Positions 1 to 8,540 of a DNA stretch of 34,186 bases are shown one piece after another. Numbering within the stretch: position 1 is the first letter of the stretch; every line of letters begins with the position of its first letter. Source of the stretch: Planctomycetota bacterium (GTDB lineage Bacteria > Planctomycetota > B15-G4); assembly GCA_029245865.1 (NCBI GenBank), contig JAQWOM010000055.1, positions 137,976-172,161 of the forward strand, given 5' to 3'. The notes beneath the pieces are model-generated. The model searched no databases, was not told the DNA's origin, and saw only the letters and a program-made list of their open reading frames with translations. The translations under genes were made by a program, and so were the position numbers.

Positions 1-2
1 CC

Positions 3-1481
3 CAACCCGGTCCGCATATTGTCGTGGGCGCTGGCATGGCCGGCCTTGGCGCAGCGCAAACTCTCCGCCGCGCAGGCAAGGAAGTCATTGTCCTCGAGCG
101 AACCAATGAAGTCGGGGGCCTTGCACGGACGGTCGACTTCGAAGGCCACGTTTTTGATGTGGGACCCCACTACTTCTTTCTCGATGTTTCAGAAGAAGTG
201 AATGCGCTTATCAAGAGTTGCGTGAGGGAAGAGGAATGGCGCCCGATCGATTTCAAAATCGGCGCAAAAATTGGTCGCGCGAACGTGGCGTGGCCACCCA
301 CGGCGCGTGAAGCTCTCAAGCTGCCCATCTCTGGCATTGCGAGCTACCTGAAGAACTGCATCAGCCAGAACATTCCAAAGACCTATGTCGCGCGCGATTA
401 CATGCGCGGCATGTTCGGAAAGAAGATGTGGTCTATTTTCTTGGAGCCCTATATCGAAAAGAAAGTTCCCGGCCATGGCGGGCCGGGGAAGCTTCATCGA
501 GATTGGTGGAACCAAGCTGCGCGCACGGTTCACAACGTTCCGGATGTCAAACGAGACAAGGTGCTTCAGTTTGAACCAGCTCTCGTAGAGAGCTACCTCG
601 AGCGCTATCCGTCAGTCAGGCAGAAGGCCGAAGAGGCCAAGGCGTCGGGGACCTCCGAGCCCCCACCGCCGAAGGGCGCCAAGCGCATCCTGAAGATCAT
701 TCAGGGTTTGACCAAGACGGCTTTTGCGAAGAACTACAAGAAGGTGCTCTATCCCCCGGGAGGGGTGGGCGTGATCTGCGAACGGCTTGCCGAGGACTAT
801 CAAGAGCGTGGCGGCCGTCTCGAGTTGAAGGCGGCCAATGTGGCCTTCGAAATGGAAGGGCCGCATGTGAGCAGTGTCAGCTGGTCGGGGGGCCGGGACG
901 GGAAGGGCGGTCGGGTCGAGAACCCGGCCTCTGTGACCTGGACAGGCTCTCTCCACCGGATGTGTTCACTTGCCGGCATCGACCGGCAAGACCTGCCGTT
1001 CATGACGATCTTGCTGGGGCTGCTCAAGATCCGCCGACCGCTTCGGCCAGGCGATGATCTCTACACGTACATCGCGGACAAGAGCATTGTGTTTAACCGC
1101 ATTTACTATCCGAATCGGTCGGTTGGGGGTTTGTGTCCGCCGGACAAGGACAGCCTTTGCGTTGAGATCACTCGCCCAGAATTCCGCGATGAAGAAGAAC
1201 GAAAGCAACTGATCGGCATGATCTCCAGCGGCTTGGCCAAGTTGGGAGTCTGCAAGCCGGAAGACATCGAGGATGTCAGGTACATGTTTGTTCCCGATTC
1301 GTATCCGGTTTATCCGCTGGACTATCGGGAGAAACTGGACCGCATCTGGACCGAGTTGGACAAGATCGACAACTTGAGGTCCATCGGGCGCTCCGGACAG
1401 TTCTGGTACAACAACATGGCGCGCTCGTTACGCGTGGGGCTCGAGACAGGCCAGGACATCCTCGGCACCTACGAGCCTTGA
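3..1481 (+). CDS. FAD-dependent amine-oxidase-like oxidoreductase (5'-truncated)
   Basis: The reading frame is open to the left window edge, so the true start lies outside. The first in-window start-like codon is a GTG at 24, but it sits inside the dinucleotide-binding motif (HIVVGAGMAGLGAA), so it cannot be the start. The N-terminus shows the Rossmann GxGxxG, the acidic end of beta-2 (VLE) and the second FAD motif VGGLARTVDF. This is the architecture of protoporphyrinogen oxidase / UDP-galactopyranose mutase-like flavoproteins. About 490 residues are visible, close to full length for the family. The substrate cannot be told. A GT4 glycosyltransferase follows on the same strand after about 70 bp, which suggests a sugar- or lipid-modifying role in envelope glycan synthesis rather than heme synthesis; that is inference. 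Confidence 0.8.
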   Translation, partial: QPGPHIVVGAGMAGLGAAQTLRRAGKEVIVLERTNEVGGLARTVDFEGHVFDVGPHYFFLDVSEEVNALIKSCVREEEWRPIDFKIGAKIGRANVAWPPTAREALKLPISGIASYLKNCISQNIPKTYVARDYMRGMFGKKMWSIFLEPYIEKKVPGHGGPGKLHRDWWNQAARTVHNVPDVKRDKVLQFEPALVESYLERYPSVRQKAEEAKASGTSEPPPPKGAKRILKIIQGLTKTAFAKNYKKVLYPPGGVGVICERLAEDYQERGGRLELKAANVAFEMEGPHVSSVSWSGGRDGKGGRVENPASVTWTGSLHRMCSLAGIDRQDLPFMTILLGLLKIRRPLRPGDDLYTYIADKSIVFNRIYYPNRSVGGLCPPDKDSLCVEITRPEFRDEEERKQLIGMISSGLAKLGVCKPEDIEDVRYMFVPDSYPVYPLDYREKLDRIWTELDKIDNLRSIGRSGQFWYNNMARSLRVGLETGQDILGTYEP

Positions 1482-1548
1482 TCCGCCCTCCGGTGCTCGC
1501 CGACCGGATTCCGACCGCCGCCTTTTGAGCAGTGCCGTGAACGGAGCG

Positions 1549-2730
1549 ATGTCTGCACTTTCACCTGGGGGAGGAGTGGGAGCCGCTCCTCATGGACCCA
1601 ATGTGATGATGGTGAGTGCTGACCGCTCAGTGGTGGCGGGAGAGCGCGGGCCGTTCTATTACATGTTGGAGTCGTTCTCGAAGCACTGGGAGCGAGTCGA
1701 CGTGATTGGAACCAGACCTGGCGAGGTAAAGTTGCAGGAAGTCTTCGGCAACGTTCACCTTCATCACCCCAACACGGGGAAAGTCCGCCAGGCGAGCTTC
1801 ATTGCCCGCACGGGATTGCGACTGGCTTCTGAACGCCCGTACACGGTGATCACGAGCCACGACTACAACCCGTTCTACAACGGGCTCGGTTCATGGAGAA
1901 TCTCTCGCCGTACGGGCATTCCCTATGTTGCAGAGCTTCATCATGTCCCGGGCTTTCCACGAGCAGCGAACTTGCGAGAGCGTGCCGACCGCTTTTTGAC
2001 TCGGCTCTATGCGCGCTGGGCATCCAGGCGCGCTGCCGGATTTCGAGTGGTCAACGATCGTGAAATGCCGGGCTTGCTTCAGAGTTGGGGCATTCCCTCC
2101 GAGAGCATTCACGTTCTGTCTTCGCTCTATCTTGATGGAAGTGTCTTTCGCCCTCAGGAGCCCGCTTCTTGCGATTGCGATGTGCTTTTTGTGGGGCGGT
2201 TGGTCCCCAACAAAGGTGTTTTGTCAATTCTCTCGGCTCTTGTCCGACTGCGAGATGTCGATGGCGTGAAGCTGAAGCTCCGCTTGCTGGGTCGTGGTCC
2301 TGAAGCCGCCCGGATCGAAGCATTTATCAAGCGGCACAAGCTCGATTCGCAAGTCGATCGTGTTGATTGGGTTCCAGATGCTGAGGCGTTAGCAGATGTT
2401 TATCGCAGCGCGCGTGTGCTTGTGTGCGCATCCCTAAGTGAAGGGGGTCCACGGGTTGTGCCTGAGGCGCTGGCCTGCGGAACGCCTGTTATTTCGACCC
2501 GGGTCGGACTGGTCGCAGATTTGATCCAGGACGGCCGAAACGGATTGCTGTTTGACGGGTGTGTAGACGACCTCGCGCGAGCGCTCCGGACCTTCTTCTG
2601 TGAGTCAGGCACCGAGTCACGGTTACGTGCGGCAGCGGCTGCTTCAGAAATTGATCACTTTGAGCGAGAGGCCGTGATTCAACGACTTGCGGATGGCCTC
2701 AAGCAGGTCGCGGAGGGTGCCCGGAGTTAA
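1549..2730 (+). CDS. GT4-family glycosyltransferase
   Basis: A GT-B fold retaining glycosyltransferase of about 393 aa, expected to transfer a sugar from a nucleotide-sugar donor at the cytoplasmic face of the membrane. The C-terminal donor domain is clear: DVLFVGRLVPNKG (start of the Glycos_transf_1 domain) and the EX7E-type motif EGGPRVVPEALACGTPVIS, followed by the VADLIQDGRNGLL segment. The N-terminal domain carries the acceptor half (SADRSVVAGERGPFYYM). I chose the ATG at 1549; a TTG at 1525 and a GTG at 1537 in the same frame are possible, and the GGAG before 1549 is rather close (2 nt). The gene probably belongs with the flavoprotein upstream. Its stop codon shares the bases TTAA with the stop of the convergent AAA+ gene. 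Donor and acceptor are unknown. Confidence 0.85.
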   Translation: MSALSPGGGVGAAPHGPNVMMVSADRSVVAGERGPFYYMLESFSKHWERVDVIGTRPGEVKLQEVFGNVHLHHPNTGKVRQASFIARTGLRLASERPYTVITSHDYNPFYNGLGSWRISRRTGIPYVAELHHVPGFPRAANLRERADRFLTRLYARWASRRAAGFRVVNDREMPGLLQSWGIPSESIHVLSSLYLDGSVFRPQEPASCDCDVLFVGRLVPNKGVLSILSALVRLRDVDGVKLKLRLLGRGPEAARIEAFIKRHKLDSQVDRVDWVPDAEALADVYRSARVLVCASLSEGGPRVVPEALACGTPVISTRVGLVADLIQDGRNGLLFDGCVDDLARALRTFFCESGTESRLRAAAAASEIDHFEREAVIQRLADGLKQVAEGARS

Positions 2731-5123
2731 GTTTCTTCGGTGTCGTGCCCGGATTCAGGCAACTGCGCCGGCGGGTTGTTCTGCAGCCCCTTTCCGGGTG
2801 CGGGCTGCCCCATACCGTTCAAGCATTGAAAGGGGACCCCGTCCAACGACAGGCAAATGACTCCGTCGGAAACATCCAGCCGAAGTTCTTGGACGATGTC
2901 GAAGGCCTCTTCCACGGCGGCTTCTGAAATCAGGGAGATCACGAGCCTCTCAAGATTACGCTCGACGTGTCGGGCTCCAAGACGCGGGTCGTAACCCGAG
3001 CCGGCGATGATGCCCGCCACTTTGTTGTCGTAGAGGAGCGTTTTGCCGCGCTGTTTCCAGCGTGCCGCCTCGAGTTCGAGCATATGCGCGGCAATGTGGT
3101 TGATGTCGTCTTGGTGAAGCACTCGAAAGGGGACGATTTCGTTGATTCGATTGACGAATTCCGACGGCAGCACCCGGAGTAGGTGGTCTTGGACGGTGTC
3201 CTGTAGTGGATGCGCTTTCTCTGCAGCCTCTTCTTTTTGTCCGAAGCCGATCGATTTCTCATTGTGAATGGCATAGAGCTCGCGACCGATGTTTGAGGTC
3301 ATGATCACGACGGTGTTGGAGAAGTTAACCAACTTGCCTTTGCTGTCAGTCAAACGACCATCGTCGAAAACCTGAAGGAACAGGTTGAGGACGCGGGGGT
3401 GCGCTTTTTCAATCTCATCCAGCAGCACGACGCAGTGTCCGAGTTTCTCGACGGGACCAGTCAGGGCGCCTTCATTCCCGTGACCGACGTAGCCTGGTGG
3501 CGCACCGATGATTCGTGCAATCGAGTGGGGCTCCATGTATTCACTCATGTCGAGCCGAACCAACCGGCTCTCATCGTCGTACAGCGCCCTTGAAAGGGCT
3601 CGCGCCATCTCTGTCTTGCCAACACCAGATGGGCCCAGGAAAAGAAACACTCCGTCGGGCCTTTCCGGTTTTCGGTCGAGGTGAAGTTTCGAAAGGCGAA
3701 CGCGCCGAGCGACCGCGCCCGCAGCGACTTCTTGCCCTAGCACGCGCTCTGTCAGTCTGGCCTCGATGAGCTGGAGGCGCTCTCGACCAAGGTGCGCATC
3801 CGAAGGCTGCTCTTCTGAACAGCAGCGCCGTACATGTTCCTCGGAAACGGTGTCCGAGAGCTCTGCGCGCGCCATTGCGCAGGCTTCATCAAGAAGGCGA
3901 ATAGTTGAACCAGGCGGCCAGTAGTCAGGAGTTTCTTCACCAAGGGTGCTGCCGACTGCAGCGTCCAGAGCAGAGTCTTCGAGAGTCAGGTGAAAGTGTT
4001 TTTCAAGCCGTGGCTTGTAGAGCCGCACAACACGTTTCAGCGTGTCGTGTTCCATGATGGGCAAGCGCTTCAAGGTGATCTGCGAGGTGAAGAACGTGTC
4101 GTTGCCGAACGATTTCTGATAAGCGTCCGCATCAACAGAAAGCAGTGCGCGCACTTTGCCTCGGGTGATGTGCAGTTTGACCGTGTCGATGAGGTCGGAC
4201 ATCAGCGGATAACCTTGCTTGGCCACAAGCAGGTGAAGGTCATCAATGACTAGAACCGCATTTTCGTCTTCGGCAATGGCCGTCAGAATGTGGTCCATGA
4301 TGGCGTGGGGATCTTGCCCACGATGGCTTTGTGCGACGAGCTCAAGGAGCTCCAGGCGCAAGAAGCGATAACCCTGCAGCGCGGGAAGCTCTCCCTGCGC
4401 GGCCGCACGTGCAAGGCCTCGAAGGAAAGATGTCTTGCCAGAGCCGGGTGGCCCCACAATCAGCATGGCTGGCTCGTGAAAGCGCAAGAGAATCCGAGCC
4501 ACTTGGTCAAAGAGAGATTCCCGCCCGATCAAGGGCGTGTCGTCTGCAGCATCTTTTCCAAGATCTACGGTCAATGGAATCGCGGGCTGTTCCGTTGGTG
4601 AGAGCTCTGATGATGGCGGCGGTTCGGGCAGGGTGGGTGAGGGTTCGACGCCTTCGCCAAGAGCTTCGAGTGTCATCGTATCGGGGGGCAGCACTTCGGG
4701 TTCGTTGTCCCGGGCGTAGGCGACTGCTTGCTGAATACGACGAATTTCGCCGCGCATGATTTCCGCGAGAATTTTCCGAACGGGCTCTCCGTCTTGAAGT
4801 CGCTGGACGACTTGCACGAGCTCTGGCTTTGCCCACATTTGTTCGTCGCTGTCAGCATCGCGCTCGTATCGGAACTGTTCTCGGTCGTCAAAGAGCGAGT
4901 CGAGCAAGGCTTCACGGAAAGCAGACAGGCTTGGTACTGCCTGAGACATTTCTTCAATCCCTTGTTCCGCGCCGACCACCATCAGGTGCTCGCAACCAAT
5001 CACGTTGTGATCCAACCGGCGGGCGACAGATTGGGCCGATTCGAGAAGGTCGCTCACTTCGGGAGGTTGTTGGTCGCCCTTCAATTTTTCGAAGGAGGTG
5101 AAATCCGAACTGTCTTCAGGCAT
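2727..5123 (-). CDS. ClpA-like double AAA+ ATPase / protein unfoldase
   Basis: About 798 aa. A short Clp-N-like region (about residues 20-135) is followed by a Pro/Glu-rich linker and two AAA+ modules. D1 has Walker A GPPGSGKT (about 224), but Walker B reads VLVIDD instead of DE. The pore-loop tyrosine is replaced (SHRG), and the usual D1 arginine-finger pair is not visible. D2 is intact: Walker A GPSGVGKT (about 497), pore loop GYVG, Walker B VVLLDE, arginine finger in EFVNRI, and sensor-2 GAR. There is no ClpB-type middle coiled coil, so the layout is ClpA-like. After the D2 sensor-1 segment (TSNIG) comes EKSIGFG, matching the IGF/IGL ClpP-docking loop. The start is ATG 5123, with GGAG 5 nt upstream; a GTG at 5129 is also in frame. 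It overlaps the upstream small gene by 8 nt, implying translational coupling. Probable role: unfolding substrates for ClpP or another partner. Confidence 0.85.
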   Translation of the reverse strand: MPEDSSDFTSFEKLKGDQQPPEVSDLLESAQSVARRLDHNVIGCEHLMVVGAEQGIEEMSQAVPSLSAFREALLDSLFDDREQFRYERDADSDEQMWAKPELVQVVQRLQDGEPVRKILAEIMRGEIRRIQQAVAYARDNEPEVLPPDTMTLEALGEGVEPSPTLPEPPPSSELSPTEQPAIPLTVDLGKDAADDTPLIGRESLFDQVARILLRFHEPAMLIVGPPGSGKTSFLRGLARAAAQGELPALQGYRFLRLELLELVAQSHRGQDPHAIMDHILTAIAEDENAVLVIDDLHLLVAKQGYPLMSDLIDTVKLHITRGKVRALLSVDADAYQKSFGNDTFFTSQITLKRLPIMEHDTLKRVVRLYKPRLEKHFHLTLEDSALDAAVGSTLGEETPDYWPPGSTIRLLDEACAMARAELSDTVSEEHVRRCCSEEQPSDAHLGRERLQLIEARLTERVLGQEVAAGAVARRVRLSKLHLDRKPERPDGVFLFLGPSGVGKTEMARALSRALYDDESRLVRLDMSEYMEPHSIARIIGAPPGYVGHGNEGALTGPVEKLGHCVVLLDEIEKAHPRVLNLFLQVFDDGRLTDSKGKLVNFSNTVVIMTSNIGRELYAIHNEKSIGFGQKEEAAEKAHPLQDTVQDHLLRVLPSEFVNRINEIVPFRVLHQDDINHIAAHMLELEAARWKQRGKTLLYDNKVAGIIAGSGYDPRLGARHVERNLERLVISLISEAAVEEAFDIVQELRLDVSDGVICLSLDGVPFQCLNGMGQPAPGKGLQNNPPAQLPESGHDTEET

Positions 5124-5541
5124 GAGCACTCCATTTGCGTCCGCCGAACTCTGCGAGAAGTCGCTCGTTCAAATGGTCCGCATGATGCGCGATTGAGGCC
5201 AGCACGACACGGAACTCAAGTGTGTCCACAGACTCACCGAGCAGGTTGTGCTCGATGTAGATGGTGCGTTCGCGCGCGTAGAATTTTCCAAAAATAGTCG
5301 TGTTGTTTAGTTCGCTCAGTTTCTTGAAAAGCTCTGAGCTGTCGTCGACATCGATGAGGATGGGGGCAATGACGCGCAGAAGAGTACGACTTTTCGTCCA
5401 TGCGATCGGGTGAACGATGACACACGTCGATTGGTAGGGAACCTCGTACCGATCGTCTACGGAGACAAACTCTCGAACGGCATGCTCAAGCATGCGCTCT
5501 GTCTTTTCGCGGAGGGTGATGAGTTCGCGGCTGCTTTCCAC
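5116..5541 (-). CDS. YbjN / CesT-like (type III chaperone fold) small protein
   Basis: A 141-aa cytosolic protein without signal peptide or membrane segment. The frame stays open up to 5802, but that extension lies entirely inside the upstream solute-binding-protein gene and is Arg/Pro/Ser-rich shadow sequence. The GTG at 5541 has a TGGAG 6 nt upstream and begins just after that gene ends, so I take it as the start. The pattern (alternating beta strands, then FGKFYARERTIYIEHNLLG and a helix with AHHADHLNERLLAEFGG) resembles the YbjN / TY-Chap superfamily, which shares the fold of class I type III secretion chaperones. That is pattern recognition, not a search result. It lies between a solute-binding lipoprotein (22-nt gap) and a ClpA-like unfoldase (8-nt overlap). 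A substrate-adaptor role for the unfoldase is an inference. Confidence 0.7.
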   Translation of the reverse strand: MESSRELITLREKTERMLEHAVREFVSVDDRYEVPYQSTCVIVHPIAWTKSRTLLRVIAPILIDVDDSSELFKKLSELNNTTIFGKFYARERTIYIEHNLLGESVDTLEFRVVLASIAHHADHLNERLLAEFGGRKWSAHA

Positions 5542-5563
5542 GCTTGGCTCCAGGCCGCTCAGT

Positions 5564-6580
5564 CTACTGGTTGAAGTAGTTCTCAAGAGCATCCACCGAT
5601 TCTCCATAGGCGGACCCGACGGCCTGCCAGTCGATTTCAGCGACCTTGTAGTCCGAGAGATCCAGAACGGTCGGGGGGCGGGGGATTTGGGGCCGAACGG
5701 GGATCTGGGCCGAGGGGCCGTACGCCAGCATCTCCTCGACTTGCGGGGAGAGAAGAAAGTCGATGAGAAGCTTGGCCGCATCAGGGTGGGGCGCGCCTGC
5801 AATCATGGCGACGGTGTTCGGGATAACGATCAAGCCGAGCTCTTCGGGGCCCTGGTCGGGCACGATCTGGACAACGGGGTAGCCGCCATCGATCGCGACC
5901 TTGGCGTCGTCGGTGTCTGTCCACCCGAAGGCGAGCTTGCCCTCTCGCACCAACTTCATGAGGTGTGCATTGCCAGGGCCGAAAGCCACTTCGTTGGCGC
6001 TCATCTCTGTGAGCAATTCGAGTGTCTCTGCCAGGCCCCATTTTTGGATCCAGATGCTTCCCTGCGCGGCCGTTGTCCCCGTGAGAGGCTTCGCCATCCC
6101 TGCGCGACTTTTCCACTTGGGGTCGAGAAAGCTCCTGGTGCTGTTCGGGCGCGAAGAGGGGTCAGGGAGTGATGTGATGTTTGCGATCAAAACGCGAGCT
6201 CGAGCTCCGAACCCGGTCCAGAGGCCTTGGGGGCCTTTCAGGTGGGACGGAATGTCCTGCGCATTCGGAGACTCATAGGGCTGAAGCAACCCGCTCTCTG
6301 AAAGCATGACGGTCTGGACAACTTCATTGTTCCAGAAGACATCGCAGCGAGGGTTGTGCGCCTCTTCTTGCAATCGGCGTCGATGGCCGACCGACTTGCT
6401 GAGCTCAATGTCTGGCTGAAAGTCGACCACGAGTCCGGTCGCTTTTTCGAAAGCGCGGACAACAGGTTCGGAATGTGCTCGGTCAACGGCGCAGTAGAGC
6501 ACCACGTCGGCTTGTTTCCCGCAAGCCAAGCCGAGAAAGCTCAGAGCGAGGGCAAGACAAACGGCCGATCGAGACATCAT
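5564..6580 (-). CDS. Iron-type ABC transporter substrate-binding lipoprotein
   Basis: 338 aa. The signal peptide ends in a lipobox (LGLAC, Cys20), so the protein is predicted to be lipid-anchored. It then has the FbpA-type periplasmic binding fold: VVLYCAVDRAHSEPVVRAFEKATG, CDVFWNNEV, GFGARARVLIAN, the TDTDDA segment (about 221-226) and the C-terminal PNTVAMIAGAPHPDAAKLLIDFLLS. These are typical of the ferric-iron / 2-aminoethylphosphonate binding proteins. Start ATG 6580 has AGGAG 6 nt upstream; the next codon is also ATG. No permease or ATPase gene is adjacent, so it is a solitary binding protein. It is first in a three-gene minus-strand operon with the YbjN-like protein and the ClpA-like ATPase. 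The ligand is not proven. Confidence 0.85.
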   Translation of the reverse strand: MMSRSAVCLALALSFLGLACGKQADVVLYCAVDRAHSEPVVRAFEKATGLVVDFQPDIELSKSVGHRRRLQEEAHNPRCDVFWNNEVVQTVMLSESGLLQPYESPNAQDIPSHLKGPQGLWTGFGARARVLIANITSLPDPSSRPNSTRSFLDPKWKSRAGMAKPLTGTTAAQGSIWIQKWGLAETLELLTEMSANEVAFGPGNAHLMKLVREGKLAFGWTDTDDAKVAIDGGYPVVQIVPDQGPEELGLIVIPNTVAMIAGAPHPDAAKLLIDFLLSPQVEEMLAYGPSAQIPVRPQIPRPPTVLDLSDYKVAEIDWQAVGSAYGESVDALENYFNQ

Positions 6581-6675
6581 CCGTATCTCCTGAGAAGGGA
6601 GACGGAGTTTACCGGACGTTGCAGGTTCGAATCCTTTCAGTCTAGGCTGATGTGTTGATTCGGAGCCGCGGGACC

Positions 6676-8514
6676 ATGAGTGTCACCGCCCGAAGGGACT
6701 GTCTAGCCGAAAGGCTCGTGATGCTCCAGTCAGCCATCCTGTTTGTTGTGCTGTTTTTTTCTCTCCCGCTTTACCTGAGTTCGCCGGCGATGGCCGGGGG
6801 CCCTGTTTCTCTCGCCCCCCAAGATGTTGAAGAGAAGTCCAGCCCCTTCGACGGGCTGCGTTGGTCAGAGGACCAGCCAGAGGTCCAGGTGGATGAGACC
6901 TGGTACGAGCCCGTCACGATTGACGGGATAGACGTCAAGGAGATCCTCGCCTTCGCCGACCAGTGGCCTCCTGGGCGCGAGAAACGCTTCGCTGAAGACC
7001 TCGCCCCGATCCTCATGGCGCTCAAATGGAAGGGCGACCGAATGGTCGATCTCGACCTCCAATCGCTCGAGGATGGCTCGGCGGTTCGGATAGAGGGTGT
7101 GGAGATGACGTTGGCCAAGCGCCAGGCTTTGCTGTTGTCTCGGAGAAGTGCTTCGCGCATCTCGGCGGAGAGCACGCACATCTCGGTGGAAGACGCTCAC
7201 AGAGACGTCGAAGCCTTTGGCGCAGGGTTGAAGGACCAGTTCGCTTACCTGGGGCTCGGTGAGGTCGATCTGGATCGTGAGTTGGCCCAGATACGCGAGG
7301 GACTGACGGGCGAGCAGGTCGACATCTTGGAGCTGCGTCTCGCACTGCATCGACTTCTCATGCGCTTTGGGGATGGGCACGCTCAGGTCCGCTCGAACCT
7401 CCCCCTCGGCCAGGCAGGCGACAAGTATCTACCCTTCTTGCTTGTCGAGTCCTCTGCAGGTGTTGTCGCAGTGCTCCCGGACCGCTCCGCCTTGGTCGAG
7501 CCGGTTGCGCCGGTCGTTCGAGCGATCGACGGCAAGGCGATGGACGAGTGGATCGAGCTGGCGCGACCCGACATTGCGAACGGCAGTCCGCAACTCGTCC
7601 GCCGTCGCGCCCTCGGCGACATGCGCGAGATCGATGAGGTGCGTCGCGCCCTCGGAGAAGCGACAGGGGAGCCGCTTATGGTGACCTTCTCGACAGCAGA
7701 CGGGAGCGAGACGATCGATCGAGAGCTGGAGCTTTCGTCGCGTCGACCCACATACGGCTCCTGGCCGCGCTCCCAGAGCGCGATCCTCGAAGGGGACATC
7801 GGTTATCTGCGCATCGTTCAGATGAACGACGAGGTCGATGCCTTGCACGAGGCGATGGAGGAGTTCGTTGACACCAAGGGGCTCATCGTTGATGTGCGCG
7901 GCAACGGCGGCGGGACGCGCGAGCTTTTGCTCGCGCTGGGAGGGTATTTGATCGACCCCAAAGAGCCCGCGGTCGTGGGCAATATTGCGCAGTACCGCCA
8001 GTCGCCCCGCTTCGATGAGGATCACCTGGAGGCTCGCTACATGCACCGGGCCGACTGGGAAGGTTGGAACGACCGGCAGCGCGAGGCGATCCGAGTGGCG
8101 GCCGCTGCCTTCAAGCCGGAGTGGCAACCGAAGGGCGAGTTCAGCGCCTGGCACTACCTCGTTCTCGACCGCACCGGGCACTCGGCCGAGTACTTCTACG
8201 ATTTGCCGGTCGTGGTGCTCTCAGACTCGGGCTGCTTCAGCGCGACAGATATTTTTCTGGGCGCGCTCGAGCTCTTGCCTCAGGTGACGTTGCTCGGCAC
8301 TGCGAGCTCAGGAGGCAGTGCGCGCTCGCAGTCTTTCGGATTGCCCAAGACGGGGATGGAGGTGCGTTGCGCCTCCATGGCGTCCTTCCGCCCGGATGGC
8401 AGGCTCTACGACGGACGCGGTATCGAGGTCGACATCGAGGTCCTCCCAGCCCCCGAGGACTTCTTGAGCGCTGGCGGCGACGCTCAACTGAAAGCCGCGC
8501 TTGAACGGCTTTAA
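6676..8514 (+). CDS. Secreted S41-family (C-terminal processing / tricorn-like) serine peptidase
   Basis: About 612 aa from the ATG at 6676. This start gives a normal signal peptide: an Arg-containing n-region, a long hydrophobic core and an AMA cleavage site before GGPVS. A GTG at 6652 and an ATG at 6721 (AAGG 6 nt upstream) are alternatives. The C-terminal half is the TSPc peptidase domain: IGYLRIVQM, the signature LIVDVRGNGGG (about residue 400-410), and VVVLSDSGCFSATDIF, in which the serine of FSATD (about 522) is the likely nucleophile. No CtpA-style Lys dyad is obvious, so it may use the tricorn/IRBP-type arrangement. A weak PDZ-like stretch (about 260-370) includes VVRAIDGKAMDEW. It is expected to act in the periplasm or outside the cell. 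It is transcribed alone and ends at a hairpin shared with the convergent radical SAM gene. Confidence 0.88.
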   Translation: MSVTARRDCLAERLVMLQSAILFVVLFFSLPLYLSSPAMAGGPVSLAPQDVEEKSSPFDGLRWSEDQPEVQVDETWYEPVTIDGIDVKEILAFADQWPPGREKRFAEDLAPILMALKWKGDRMVDLDLQSLEDGSAVRIEGVEMTLAKRQALLLSRRSASRISAESTHISVEDAHRDVEAFGAGLKDQFAYLGLGEVDLDRELAQIREGLTGEQVDILELRLALHRLLMRFGDGHAQVRSNLPLGQAGDKYLPFLLVESSAGVVAVLPDRSALVEPVAPVVRAIDGKAMDEWIELARPDIANGSPQLVRRRALGDMREIDEVRRALGEATGEPLMVTFSTADGSETIDRELELSSRRPTYGSWPRSQSAILEGDIGYLRIVQMNDEVDALHEAMEEFVDTKGLIVDVRGNGGGTRELLLALGGYLIDPKEPAVVGNIAQYRQSPRFDEDHLEARYMHRADWEGWNDRQREAIRVAAAAFKPEWQPKGEFSAWHYLVLDRTGHSAEYFYDLPVVVLSDSGCFSATDIFLGALELLPQVTLLGTASSGGSARSQSFGLPKTGMEVRCASMASFRPDGRLYDGRGIEVDIEVLPAPEDFLSAGGDAQLKAALERL

Positions 8515-8540
8515 GGGCGTGAGCGAGCCCGGTTCAGTGC

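Noticed and set aside
5542..5802. Upstream extension of the YbjN-like frame
   Set aside because: It lies inside the solute-binding-protein gene, has shadow-like Arg/Pro/Ser composition, and a good ribosome-binding site supports the shorter start.
6624..6634. GGTTCGAATCC, identical to a tRNA T-arm core
   Set aside because: No acceptor, D or anticodon stem is found around it and there is no CCA, so it is not a tRNA and probably not an attachment site.
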